DNA from: Fratercula arctica
Taxonomy: Eukaryota > Chordata > Aves > Charadriiformes > Alcidae
Length of the DNA: 64,000 bases
Direction of reading: 5' to 3'
NCBI GenBank assembly: GCA_947846985.1
Contig: CANTUZ010000002.1
Span: 55,198,885 to 55,262,884 of the forward strand
Numbering within the stretch: position 1 is the stretch's first letter; each line of letters starts with the position of its first letter. Made by a program: the position numbers and the translations under genes. The notes under the pieces were generated by a model that was not told the origin of the DNA, did no database searches, and saw only the letters and a list, made by a program, of their open reading frames with translations. Shown here in pieces: positions 13,151 through 24,501 of this stretch.

Positions 13151-15219
13151 ACCGTATAAGATGAATCTTTCTCACGGGATGCTTTATACTTAAACATCTT
13201 AACACAAGAGTCAAAACCTTTGTTACTCGTCACACAACTGTGTAATTAAAAATATAAAAGCATAATAACAACGACAAATGAAAAACAGATGTGGCAGCTG
13301 TTTTGTCAGATGGAAACATAAAAAAGTCTTCAAATCATCAGATAAGGAATTTATGTCTACCTTTAGCTCATTTAGACCCCCAAGGATATGTGAAAGTCCT
13401 CTTCTGTAATCCACCTGCACATCAGTGATTTTGTATTTATGAATGCAACTTTGAACTGACAAGGATTTTTGTGGCACTGAGGTATTCTGAACTGAACAAA
13501 CTAATACTATCATATTATCTGCTCTCAAGATGTTAGGTATTCCAATTAAGCTCTACTGATCCCTCCCATAACTGCTGAAATATATGAACAGAGCTAATGG
13601 AGCCTGGCTTCCTGAAGGTTGTCACCTGTCTCTGTGGCTTTTTCAGTATTTTTTTTTTTTTATAGCCCCACGCATAAGCAGGAACTCCTTTCTCTACCTA
13701 TTTATTTGAAAAACCTGCAAACTAAATCATATAATTCACATCCTATCACTTAAGATAGTCTGACCCTTCCCTAGCACATATGCCAAGACATGAAGGTCTA
13801 TGTATCTCTGTGCGTGTGTTCGTATGTATGTTCGCATACAATATTGGCTATTGTTCTTTAGGAAGCGCATGAGATCTAAACCCGGGGATTAAACCATGTC
13901 TTACACATTCTCAGTTATGTTGTTTTTCCTTTACTGTTAAACAGGGATATGAATAAGTTCAACAATTACTGGCCAAGCCTGTCATTGCTTAAGAACGTGC
14001 ATATAGAAACATACATACCATCAGAGGCACTGATTTCCACTCATTCTTACTTCAGCAAGTTTGCTAATTATAAACATTTCAGAGGTACAATACATCTGGA
14101 CACCTGCTGTTCTTGTTCAGTTCTGAATCTCTTCCAGACTTGTAAATCTTTCCTCTTTATTGCCATTCAACAACAAAAAAGCAGGCAAATGCAATACTCA
14201 GCCTAATCCAGTACATGCTCAGGGTGGGTCCTTTCCAGATTTCCTGGCATGAACAGCACCCAGTCCCAGCCAGTTCAGCACTGACTCCGACCAAACTTGT
14301 CTAGAGCAAAAGACAGACACTACCAAAGGGATGGCAGAAGGAGTGGAAGTCATCACTTTCAGCAATCACACTCCAACCGAAGGCAAAACAATGGCAATTA
14401 GGCAGGAAGGGCGGAACATGGTGGATCGCTGCAAGAATAAATGCAGAAGATAATTTGGGAGCTTGCCCTGCCCAAGGAGGAAAGAGTTTAGTGGCAAGAC
14501 ATTTCATCTGGAACATGGCAATTAGGCTGACTCCTGCAGTCTCCGAGAGACTTACTATGTGTCTGCGTATAAGTCAATCTTCACACTTTCCACCTATCCA
14601 GCTACTGACAGGTATACTAAGGGTACTGAGGCTTCAGCTGTACCAGTAAATTAAACTGCCCTGGCCTCTAAGACAGGAGCATCCTAACTCCTGACTTATA
14701 GACCCGGGAATGGTTTGCACTAGTTGGCATAGGCTAAAATCATGCCAAGGGCTGTTCAAGCAGCTTACCAGGGTAGAGATGTCACTCCAGTGCTTAGAAA
14801 TGCCCGGGACACACGTCAGTGTGCTGGCAGAGACATGACCTGACTCAAACAGGCACACAGGGATCTCTGCTCTGGAGAGGGCACCACTGACAAACCTGGA
14901 CCATGCTGTGTGTACGAACACTACATTTCAGCCTGTCCAGATCTGTCATTGTTTTGTCCTCAGTATGAGTGTGTATGTTTTAAAATAGAGAATGGCATTA
15001 TTTGTGCAGCAGATAAAAAAATCACTGAAGGTATTCATATTTCAGCTCCATAAAAATCCTCCTATATTTTCTCATACCTGCCAACTAAGCTAATTTATGT
15101 GCAAATATTTAACCAGCTTTTCAAACACAATTATTTCAAAAAAATAGTCCTCTGCTTTAAAAAGGTGAAGTTTATCCCAGAGACATGCAGCCTCAGTCAT
15201 CCGGAGGCGCAGAACTGTA

Positions 15220-15275
15220 CCCAAATTCTCACTGCAAGTCAGTGGCACAGCTGGGAACAGAACGTCCTAAACCTT
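15220..15275 (-). repeat. MIR-like SINE scrap
   Basis: CACTGCAAGTCAGTGGCACAGCTGGGAACAGAAC is close to the antisense of the tRNA-derived head of MIR-type SINEs (the 'AGTGGCAGAGCYGGGAATAGAACCC' block). Only this short part is recognisable. Identification is from memory of the MIR consensus. Confidence 0.45.
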
Positions 15276-16148
15276 TTCTGTCTCTTCTTATAACTTACAA
15301 GCAATTTTATGGTAGACCATTCCAGAAGTCCTGAAGACACTGACGCAATTAAATCTACTGAGAATATTTTCCTATAACAAAATGGTGTCTCCATCCACAT
15401 AACAGCAGGTGATTTTATTACAGTATTTAGAACAGGCAGAATTCTAGCATACCACATTTTGAACTCCAAGATACATTACTGGATACTACTAGGAACAAAT
15501 CCCCACTGTATTTGGCAGGAGATCTTTCTCCTTCTTGGTTGACATGTATTTATACAGTGGGTATACAAAAATAAATGTTATAGTACAAACCACTTACAAC
15601 GAACTAAGCCAAACCAAGTTCTAAATACACATTAATTTCCCTGAAGTAAGAAGACTTATTAGTTTTTTCCAGCGGATGGAGGTAGCAACTGGATTTGGGA
15701 GGCAACAAAGAAGCTAATGGAAAGTCAACCTCAGGGTGGGAAGTTTTTAGGTTGATTATACGCACTCAAGAAGTAGAATGTTTTTTTCCCCTCACCCAAT
15801 CTTGACCCATAGGAGATTTTCTGTTTTAGCAAAACTGAGCTGGTTAGCCACTTACAACTTGGAAAGCTGTCATCTTCTCCACACCACCAGTCTCCACCCA
15901 ACAACTGTGCAAGTTGCCGAGGCATCTATCAATAGACATGTACACGAACCCTTAAGTATTTGCTTTTGCTACCACAAATAATTATACCAAGTTATAGCAA
16001 CCATAGCTTCTGGAAAGCATATACAAGAAGCAAGAAAATAATTAAGTCCATGAGAAATCAACTGTTATTTTATCCTGCGCCAAACAGTCCCTCAGGCCAG
16101 TTTAATTACATTATTACTTCATTTTGAAGTAACAGAGCCTCTTTCCTT

Positions 16149-16169
16149 AAAAAAAAAAAAAAAAAAAAA
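16149..16169. repeat. poly-A run (21)
   Basis: Twenty-one consecutive A. No retrocopy or SINE body was recognised immediately upstream on the plus strand. Confidence 0.9.
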
Positions 16170-18849
16170 GGCTAATACTTGAAGTCTCACAAATGCATGC
16201 TTTTTCATTAGGAAATTTCAATAAAGCAGTAAAGATCCTGTCCTTTAAACAAATCAGACATTCAAATTATTTACCATATTTGATTGTTTCAAGCACAGCT
16301 CATTTAGGAATACAAGCAGTCTCCTTCAGTGAACAGTCAAGGTTTAGTTTTGTTGTGGGTTTTTTTGTTTGTTTGTTTAAATACAAGCATTTTGCACTGC
16401 CTTACAGCAAAACTTGCATTCTGTTAAAATAAAGGTGATCAATAAATAAATGCATTTTGAATTAAATCCTACATCCATGCACTCCTTTACTACTCTAGCT
16501 CTGCTTTGGTCTAAGTGACTAGTGCAAGACCACACTGTTCTCTCACATGCAGTGTAATACTGATTTAAAGGATGAATATCCAACAAAATCCTTTCCTGTG
16601 ATTATGTCATCAGGGAGGGATACACCTTCCTGCTGGTGGGTGTCCATGAACACTATTTCCAAGCTAACTCCTTAATGCATGGAGCAAAGCACCATGAAGA
16701 ACTTTGTATATAATCTTTAATTCTCATATCAAGAGGCCACCTGATGGCTTTCCTACCTCCTTGTTTGTGAGCCATAGGGCTGTACACTCTTGTTGGGAAG
16801 TCATGTGTACATTCAGGGAACATCTGGTTCATGAAAAACAAACTGAAGTCCTAGTGAAAGTGATCACTTCAGCTTTAACATCACTTTAGTTTAAACAAAA
16901 TCACATCTAGATGACTACAAAGCCTACATTTACAATACGCGTGGCTTTTCAAGTAGGTCTAGCAGACCTGCAGTAAGATCTTGAAAGACGGAAGTCTCTC
17001 TCTTTCCTGCCCCATCATGACTCCCTCTCATTTCTTCAGCTGTTCACTACTTTGGTTTCTGCTCCTGCATTCATTCATAAAAACTAGACACCTGTGCTTT
17101 TTAGCAAAGTATCAACCTCTAACGCTATCTCAATGGTGCCTCAAAACAACAGATGCAACATTCCCAATTTCAAAATGCCACTTCTTACTGGATTAATAGG
17201 ATCTAGGGCTTTTGAAAACCACACACCACTGGCTGTATTTAAAGACTTCAGTACTAGCACTAATACTAAGCTTGTCCACCTGCCCTCACCCATGCTGTAT
17301 CTTCTGAAAAAAAGAGCCCACTAAATCTGTCTTGAATTGGACTTCCAAAATGTAAGGTCCCTCCAGCATCATCAAGTTCTTTGAAGATGTAAATCCTTTA
17401 TTACATAAACTTTGGTTCCCACTATCCCTTTTGGCCTTTAAAAACAATTTCTACTTGTGAGATGACAAGAATCCTGAAAGAAAATGCTACGCCCTGATTT
17501 TCCCATGAAATCGGTCTTTGAGGACCCCGCCACCACGCCTCGAGGCTACTCTGTCAGGGCTATGCCACCATGACTTCCACACTAACTCTGAAGCTCTGCC
17601 CACTTCCTTAGCTGAAAGCACACTTGCGGGCACACCCCATGTCAAAATCCTTTTCCTACTAAGCTAAGTGAACAACATCTGGAAAGCAAATGGAAACGGA
17701 TTGTTAAACTGACTCCCTGTCATCCAAATTACACAAGAAAACAAGTTAGGGAAATTCCCAACATATTTTTGTTTCTTCTCTATAATCTCAGCATTGAGGT
17801 ATTTTAATATTGATCCGCGATTATCCCTGCAGGGCAAGATGTGATCTTTTGAGTATAAGCCCAGTAGTAAAGCATCCAAGCAGTTTTGTTCATGTAACAC
17901 TCAGGTTTTCAGCACACTGCTCAAGTTCCAAAATTCTCTACAAATTCCCATCATAATGTTTGCAACAATACAGCATTCAGATATTTAACAGCCCTCTTCA
18001 TAAAAATAAGTAATTCTTAGACACATCTTTTATTCACACATTTATAAAAATAAACCACACTTGAAGAAATACTTCTCTAAGTACAAGGATTATAGCCAAA
18101 TACATTTCAAAACACTTGGGGATATGACAAAGCATATCTCTGTAAGCATTTTAGTTAACTTTTGAGGAGCATTCAGGGACCATGAATTTCAGCACAATAA
18201 CGTAACCTTATGAGCAACATCAGAAAGTAATGTTACAGATGATGATGCAAACATCACTTAATAGATATGAACTTCCCAGGGTTAAAAACCAGATCTAACA
18301 ATCCATTGCTAAAAGCCTCAGACTCCAGACAGACTTTTCACAGTTTCTTTTTTAAAAAGTTTCCTATTCATGTGGAACGCCAGCTCATAACTCTGTAAGC
18401 ATGCTTTGGAAAACAAACTTGACTGGATGCGGCGCTGAGCAACTTGATCTAACTTTTAAGTTGGCTCTGCTTTGAGCAAGGAACTGCATCTACAAAGGTC
18501 CTTCCAGACTAAATTATCCTGCAATTCTGACACACAAGAAGTTTTGCAAGCCGCAGAAGTCTGTTTTCCCTGTGGAGTCTCAAGCTTTACAGTTGGATGC
18601 TCTAATGCTGGCACAGTGGGAGGCTGAATTGTCCTGCAGGCTCCTTCCTTGCCAGACTGTCCTGCACTTACAAGGACTGTGCTCAAACTAGAGTCTTTCA
18701 AAAGGTCACTAATGGGATCTCTCTCCTTGACAGAACTGCCTGCTTTCACAAACCCTGAAGGTGTTTAATACCTTCACAGGCCCTGGCTCAATCACTCCTG
18801 TTAAAACCAAACAAAATTGGCCAACATTTTCTAAAGATACTAGTGAGGT

Positions 18850-18895
18850 CAAGACAGACAAACAAGAAAGGCCAAGACAGACAAACAAGAAAGGC
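18850..18895. repeat. perfect 23-bp tandem duplication
   Basis: Two identical 23-bp units abut (18850-18872 and 18873-18895), each beginning CAAGACAGACAAACAAG. Identity of the copies implies a recent local slippage or duplication event. Confidence 0.9.
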
Positions 18896-19672
18896 AGCAT
18901 AATCACATACACTTCATTTCATTAGGGAACAATTTGGGGCTGGGGGATGGAATGATCTCTACTCTCTAAATGACACGTGTTTCAAAATTAAGGGAATTCT
19001 CTTACTCACCGAAATTAAAGACAAAAGAGTTTTCTGCACTGCAGGGGAGAAAAATAGGATCCTAATAAATATCTGGCTGCACCTACACTTACCTTTCTCT
19101 GAAACAAAGCCATCCTATTTGATTCATATTTGATACATGATTCTATGATTTTACCACAGCACGTCCTGCAATAACAGCAGGAGTGGGTTTCCCCTGCCAC
19201 GTGGCTGGATGTGAGGAACTCTCAAGAAAAGAGAACAGTGGGCCAGGAAAAATTTTCTTCATCTGTCCACTGTTATTCCCTTACAGAGAGGGGCAAGTTC
19301 CTGTGTTCCTCTCGTAGAGCCAGACCTGTTCCTCCAGTGCTAACGAAGCCTGGAAAGAAAGCGAAGGCCAAGGTTTCATGAGAATCTCCTACCAAAAGGC
19401 AAGAACCAGAAGGAGCAGGAACTTTCTTATCCTTTCCCTTATTCAGTCTCCTTCTTCACAGCACAAGCAAGCACTTGAAACAAGCAAGTGACCTCACCTT
19501 ATGCTGCCCAACCTTGTCTTTACTATGTCATGGAGGAGCACTGACATCAGCAACAGTAGGGACTCCACAAATGACCCAGAGCTTGGCAATCACTTTTTAC
19601 ATCCAGTTCTGCTGTCAGTTCAGGATCAGACAGAGCCACAGACCATTTAGGGAAATATAGTCCAAACCTGAC

Positions 19673-19828
19673 CTGATTCCTTTGTGCTATCTTCTGTCCT
19701 TTCTTCCAGCGGAGAATGGGCTTGAGAACTGGTAGGTCCTTGTCCTCTTTTCCTCTTTCTATGACGTGTTCCCCTAAGCTGTATGCAGCTTCAAATACAA
19801 TTGGAGATATGACGTCTTTGACTCTTTT
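19673..19828 (-). CDS. ITGA9: integrin alpha-9, internal exon (end of thigh domain / genu)
   Basis: This is a 156-nt exon of 52 codons, in phase 0 at both ends. On the minus strand it follows the acceptor TTGTCTTTTACAG and ends at a GT donor (CAG/GTCAGG). It encodes the C-terminal strands of the thigh domain and the genu hinge of the integrin alpha-9 ectodomain. Recognisable blocks are KRVKDVISPIVFEAAYSL at residues 1-18 of the exon and PILRWKKGQKIAQRNQ at residues 37-52. The middle, about residues 19-36, is charged (EHVIERGKEDKD) and differs most from the mammalian protein as I remember it. It seems about two residues longer there. The next codons in the transcript are those of the exon at 6680-6756. 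A nested CR1 complex begins about 630 bases upstream of its acceptor. No stop codon or frameshift is present. Confidence 0.94.
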
Positions 19829-20459
19829 CTGTAAAAGACAACAGATTTTTACCTATGCATACAGGGAAGTATATTTTTATATAAAACAAAAATACAATAA
19901 TTAATTAATTTTTATATTCAATACTGCAGACAGGAAGCAGGCTTCGCTACTCCTGTGCCAAACAGAAATAAGAACACTATAACAAAATAAGTCACAAAAT
20001 TAAAAAAAGGTCAACAAAAATTAAGTATTCTTTTGGGACCCACTTGTGGTCCTATTGAATCACTGGCATATCCACCACACCTATAAACCAACTATTTTTT
20101 CAATAAAATCAAGACATTTACTTGAAAAATAAAATAAATCAAGATGTGTATCCATTAGTCCTGCACAACGTGGAATCAAAGAGTAAATCTTCTTCATCTC
20201 TAGGGTTTCTAAATCCTGGTCTTTGATTGAGGTCACCTCCAGTGTGCTCCATTCATTAAAAGAAAACATCATCTTGCTGTATCAACGAGATGAATGAATG
20301 GCTAAAGATACCAATTTGGCTATGAAACATGGCCACAGACATGCAGGGGTCAAGAAAAGCCATCTTCCAGTGTGGTTCTGAAAGCAAAACTATCAGCTCC
20401 TGCACTCTCAGCACAGTAAAACTTTCAGCATATAAAAGTTTTTCAGTTTCTAGGCTTCA

Positions 20460-20650
20460 TACCAGATGAATTACAACGCAGGGTCAATATGAGCCAGCAG
20501 TGTGACTACATGGCCAAGGCCAACAGCATCCTGGCCTGTATCAGAAATAGTGTGGCCAGCAGGACTAGGGAAGTTATCATCCCACTGTACTCAGCACTGG
20601 TGAGGGCCCACCTTAAATAGCGTGTTCAGTTTTGGGCCCCTCAGTACAAG
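20460..20650 (+). mobile_element. older CR1 fragment, left part (ORF2 C-terminal region)
   Basis: In the plus-strand frame this reads as the C-terminal part of a CR1 ORF2 protein: [18 protein letters not shown], then [20 protein letters not shown], a stop (TAG at 20619-20621), and QFWAPQYK. It breaks off exactly at 20650. The reading resumes at about 24028 with [13 protein letters not shown], so this and 24028-24501 are one older CR1 copy split by the 3.4 kb CR1 between them. Expression is not expected. The orientation is antisense to ITGA9. Confidence 0.88.
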
Positions 20651-20890
20651 AGGGGCCTTTCTTCTGTTCTCCCAGTTACAGGCAGGGATACTGTAAGAAA
20701 CAGACATGTGCAATCTATCAACATGTGGCTCCATGGCTGGTGTCACCGCCACAGTTTTGGGTTTTTTGACAACGGGATGGCCTACACGGCACCAGGCTTG
20801 TTGGTGTTGGATGGGGCTCATCTTTCTGAAAGGGGGAAGAGGGTGTTTGCTCAAGAGCTAGTGGGGCTTATTGACCGGGCTTTAAACTAG
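20651..20890 (+). pseudogene. CR1 ORF1 C-terminal remnant (esterase-like domain end)
   Basis: About 79 codons are open from the truncation point to the stop TAG at 20888-20890. The frame includes INMWLHGWCHRHSFGFFDNG and then GLLVLDGAHLSERGKRVFAQ, ending in GLIDRALN. The DGxHLSxxGxxxxA pattern is the last conserved block of SGNH/GDSL-type esterases, which CR1-clade ORF1 proteins are known to carry. It holds the Asp and His of the catalytic set. The N-terminal part with the nucleophile serine is missing through 5' truncation, so the product would be inactive. There is no initiator context of its own. ORF2 sequence begins almost immediately afterwards. Confidence 0.85.
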
Positions 20891-20892
20891 GC

Positions 20893-23800
20893 TTGTTGGG
20901 GGAGGGGGATGCTACCCGGCTTGCTCATGACAAGCCAAGGGACGATGCTTCAAGGTTAGAGGGGTGGCTCCCTAGTGAAGGCCTTCAACCTGTTGCTCCA
21001 AAATGTGCTGGGTATGCTGCAGCACACTCGAAGTCTTATGGGGACGAAGCAGGGGCCCCTGAGGAGGTAGGAACCGGGGAGTCACAGATAAAACACCCCA
21101 GAGGAAGACCACCTGAAGAGCAGCATGAAGGAAAAGCAAACATTCCAGCCAGTGAGACAGCTTCATTGGGTGCCCAGCTGAAATGCCTTTATGCAAATGC
21201 ACGCAGCATGGGAAATAAGCAAGAAGAGTTGGAGATGTGCGTGCGCCTCCAGGGCTACGATCTTATTGGCATCACAGAGACGTGGTGGGATGGCTCTTAT
21301 GATTGGAGTGTTGGAATGGACAGATACCGACTCTTCAGGAAGGGTAGGCTGGGAAGACAAGGAGGAGGTGTTGCCCTGTACGTCAATGAACAGCTGGAGT
21401 GCATGGAGCTCCATCTGGGCACGGATGAAGACCCAACGGAGACCTTATGGGTCAAAATTAAAGGGAACGCAGGGGCAGGGGACATTACGGTAGGGGTCTG
21501 CTACAGGCCACCTGACTAGGACGACAGAGCGGATGAGGCTCTCCATAGACAGATAGGAGTGGCATCGTGTTCACAGACCCTGGTCATCATGGGGGACTTC
21601 AACCACCCCAATATCTGTTGGAAGAACAACACAGCAGGGCACAAGAAATCCAGGAAGTTCTTGGAATGTGTCGATGACAACTTTCTTCTTCAAATGGTAG
21701 AGGAGCCAACAAGGAGAGGAACTATGCTGGACCTTGTCCTTACCAACAAGGAGGGCCTGGTGGCGAGTGTCAAGCTCAAGGGTAGCCTTGGCTGCAGTGA
21801 TCATGAAATGGTTGAATTCAAGATCCTTCGGGCAGTGAGGAGAGCACGCAGCAAGCTCACTACCCCAGACTTCAAGAGAGCAGACTTTGGCCTCTTGAGG
21901 GACCTGCTTGGCAGGGTAACATGGGAAAAAGTACTGGAGGGAAGAGGGGCCCAAGAGAGCTGGTTAGTATTCAAGGATCACCTCCTCCAAGCTCAGGAGC
22001 GGTGTATCCCAAGAATGAAGAAGGCAGGCAAAAGTGCCAGGAGGCCTGCGCGGATTAACAAAGAGCTCCTGGACAAGCTCAAGAGCCAAAAGGAGGCCTA
22101 CAGAGGGTGGAAGCAAGGACGGGTTGATTGGGTGGAATACAGAGAAACTGTCCAAGCGACCAGGAACCAGATTAGGCAAGCTAAAGCCCAGATAGAATTA
22201 AATCTGGCTAGGGGCATCAAGGATAACAAGAAAAACTATGTCAGGGGTAAAGGCAAGACTAGGGAAGATGTGGGCCCTCTCAGGAAGGAGGCAGGAGATC
22301 TGGTCACCCAGGATATGGAGAAGGCTGAGGTGCTGAATGACTTTTTTGCCTCAGTCTTCACCAGCAAGGGCTCCAACCTCACCACCCAAGTTGCAGGATG
22401 CAAAGGCAGGGTCTGTGAGAATGAAGAACCGCCCACTGTAGGAGAAGATCAGGTTCGGGACCATCTGAGGCACCTGAAGGTGCATAAGTCCATGGGACCG
22501 GATGAAATCCATCCACGGGTCCTGAGGGAGCTGGCAGATGAGTCACCAAGCCGCTTTCCATTATATTTCAAAAGTCGTGGCAGTCTGGTGAAGTTCCCGC
22601 TGATTGTAAAAGGGGAAACATAACCCCCATTTTCAAAAAGGGAAAAAAGGATGACCCAGGGAACTAGAGGCCGGTCAGTCCCACCTCTGTGCCTGGGAAG
22701 ACCATGGAGCAGATCCTCCTTGAAACTCTGCTAAGACACATGAAAAATAAGGAGGTGATTGGTGACAGACAACATGGCTTCACCAAAGGCAAATCGTGCC
22801 TGACAAATTTGGTGGTCTTTTATGATGTTGCCACAGCATTGGTAGATAAGGGGAGAGCAACTGCCGTCATCTACCTGGACTTATGCAAAGCGTTCAACAC
22901 TGTCCCGCATGACACCCTGGTCTCTAAATTGGAAAAGCATAGATTTGATAGATGGACCACTTGGTGGATAAGGAACTGGCCAGATGGCTGCACTCAAAGG
23001 GCTGCAGTCAATGGCTCAATGTCCACATGGAAACTGGTGACGAGTGGCGCTCCTCAGCGATCAGTACTGGGACTGATGCTGTTTAACATCTTTGTCAGTG
23101 ACATGGACAGTGAGATCGAGTGCACTCTCAGCAAGTTTGTCGACGACACCAAGCTGCATGGCACAGTTGACACGCTGGAGGGAAGGGATGCCATCCAGAG
23201 GGACCCTGACAGGCTTGAGAGGTGAGCCTGTACGAACCTCATGAAGTTCAACAAGGCCAAGTGCAAGGTCCTGCACCTGGGTCATGGCAATCCCAGGCAC
23301 AAATACAGGTTGGGCGGAGAATGGTTTGAGAGCAGCCCTGAGGAGAAGGACTTGGGGGTGCTGGTGGACAAGAAGCTCAACATGAGCCGGCAATGCACAC
23401 TTGCAGCCCAGAGAGCCAACCGCATCCCGGTGTGCATTAAAAGAACTGTGGCCAGCAGATTGAGGGAGGTGATTCTGTCCCTCTACTCTGCTCTGGTGAG
23501 GCCCCACCTGGAGTACCGCATCCAGCTCTGGAACCCTCAGCACAAGAAGGACGTGGACCTGTTGGAGTGGGTCCAGCAGAGGCCACGAAGATGATCAGAG
23601 GGCTGGAGCACCTACGCTATGAGGACAGGCTGAGAGAGTTCGGGTTGTTCAGCCTGAAGAAGAGAAGGCTCCGGGGAGACCTTATAGCAGCCTTCCAGTA
23701 CCTAAAGGGGGCCTACAGGAAGGATGGGGAGGGACTCTTTATCAGGGAGTGTTATGACAGGACACGGTGTAACGGCCTCAAGTTGAGAGAGGGTAGATTT

Positions 23801-23983
23801 AGATTGGATATCAGGAAAAAATTCTTTACTGTAAGGGTAGTGAGGCACTGGAACAGGTTGCCCAGGGAAGTTGTCAATGCCCCGTCCCTGGAGGTGTTCA
23901 AGGCCAGGCTGTATGGGACTTTGAGCAACCTGGTCTGGTGGGAGGGTTGCAACCCTCATGGCAGGGGGGTTGCAACTAGATGA
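20893..23983 (+). pseudogene. CR1 ORF2 (endonuclease-reverse transcriptase), broken
   Basis: About 1,030 codons of CR1 ORF2 lie in one orientation. The endonuclease half shows LKCLYANARSMGNKQ near 21178, the catalytic ITETWWDG near 21272, [18 protein letters not shown] near 21590 and CSDHEMVEF near 21794. The reverse transcriptase half shows [10 protein letters not shown] near 22486, [14 protein letters not shown] (motif A) near 22872, [10 protein letters not shown] (motif B, usual Gly changed to Arg) near 23045 and KFVDD (motif C; the family norm is FADD) near 23134. Breaks are a TAG at 21517-21519, a one-base loss near 22542, a TAG at 22665-22667, a TGA at 23223-23225 and a one-base loss near 23580. 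I cannot fix the start codon, since no ATG lies at the frame opening. Coding capacity is lost, but divergence is modest, so this is a fairly young copy. Confidence 0.93.
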
Positions 23984-24027
23984 TCTTTAAGGTCCCTTCC
24001 AACCCGAACCATTCTGTGATTCTGTGA

Positions 24028-24501
24028 AGAAAGACAGTGGAGTGCTGGAGCATGTCCAAAGAAGGTCAACGAAGCTGGTGAAGGGTCTAGAGAATAAGTC
24101 TTACAAGAAGCAGCTGAGGGAACTGGAGGTGTTTAGCCTGGAGAAAAGGAGGCTGAGGGGACACCTTATTGCTCTCTACAACTACTTGAAAGGAGGCTGT
24201 AGCATGACAGGGGTCGGTCTTTTCTCCCAATTAATAAGCAATAGGACAAGAGGAAATGGCCTCAGTTGCACCAGGGAAGGTTTAGGATGGATATTAGGAA
24301 AAATTTCTTCACCAAAAGGGTTGTCAAGCATTGGAACAGGCTGCCCAGGGAAGTGGTTGAGTCACCATCCCCAGAGGTGTTTCAAAGACCTGTAGATGTG
24401 GCACTTAGGGACATGGTTTATTGGTGGACTTGCCAGTGCGAGGTTAACGGTTGGACTTGATGATCTTAAAGGTCTTTTCCAAACTAAGCATGATTCTATG
24501 A
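24028..24501 (+). mobile_element. older CR1 fragment, right part (ORF2 end and 3' UTR)
   Basis: This continues the CR1 interrupted at 20650. It reads [20 protein letters not shown] and then [20 protein letters not shown], followed by the CR1 3' UTR with TTGGACTTGATGATCTTAAAGG and a terminus TGATTCTATGA at 24491-24501. Its sequence differs from the nested copy (family members with the ATTCTATGA-type end), so the two belong to different CR1 subfamilies. From about 24068 onward it is nearly identical to the copy at 30609-31043. Confidence 0.9.

Larger units (their letters stand above)
6757..19672 (-). other. ITGA9: ITGA9 intron, 12.9 kb
   Basis: Complete intron between the two recognised exons. 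In transcript order it begins with donor GTCAGG (a weaker GT donor) and ends with the acceptor CACAG next to 6756. It contains small CR1 relics at 11720-11765 and 12912-13150, a MIR-like scrap at 15220-15275, a possible old SINE at 9345-9455, poly-A runs at 6836-6852 and 16149-16169, and a perfect 23-bp tandem duplication at 18850-18895. The remaining stretches (6853-9344, 9456-11719, 13151-15219, 15276-18849) show nothing beyond unique AT-rich sequence. Short frames in them have no splice or domain support. Confidence 0.85.
20651..24027 (+). mobile_element. CR1 non-LTR retrotransposon, 3.4 kb, 5'-truncated in ORF1, nested in an older CR1
   Basis: This 3,377-bp LINE of the CR1 clade carries the C-terminal end of ORF1, nearly the whole of ORF2 (AP-type endonuclease plus reverse transcriptase) and a 3' UTR ending in the avian CR1 signature: ATTCTGTG-type repeats, with ATTCTGTGATTCTGTGA at 24011-24027. 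Its 5' end is cut within ORF1. The host sequence is another CR1 whose ORF2 frame breaks at 20650 and continues at about 24028. Possible target duplication is only about three bases (AAG), in line with the short or absent duplications of CR1. Three stops and two one-base frameshifts make it non-autonomous. It lies antisense to ITGA9, its 5' end about 820 bases from the 156-nt exon. Confidence 0.95.

Noticed and set aside
18456..18749. 97-codon minus-strand frame just upstream of a possible donor
   Set aside because: No similarity to ITGA9 or any known domain, and it lies between exons already shown to be adjacent in the protein.
19015..19200. Possible exon at 19094-19165 on the minus strand (acceptor TTATTGCAG, donor GTAAGT), open in one frame
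   Set aside because: It lies in the intron between two exons whose encoded residues are contiguous in integrin alpha-9. Its translation is unlike any integrin and only one of three frames is open. Probably a chance splice-site pair.
20591..23959. Many minus-strand frames across the CR1 complex
   Set aside because: These are shadows of the plus-strand CR1 ORF2, with no independent coding evidence.
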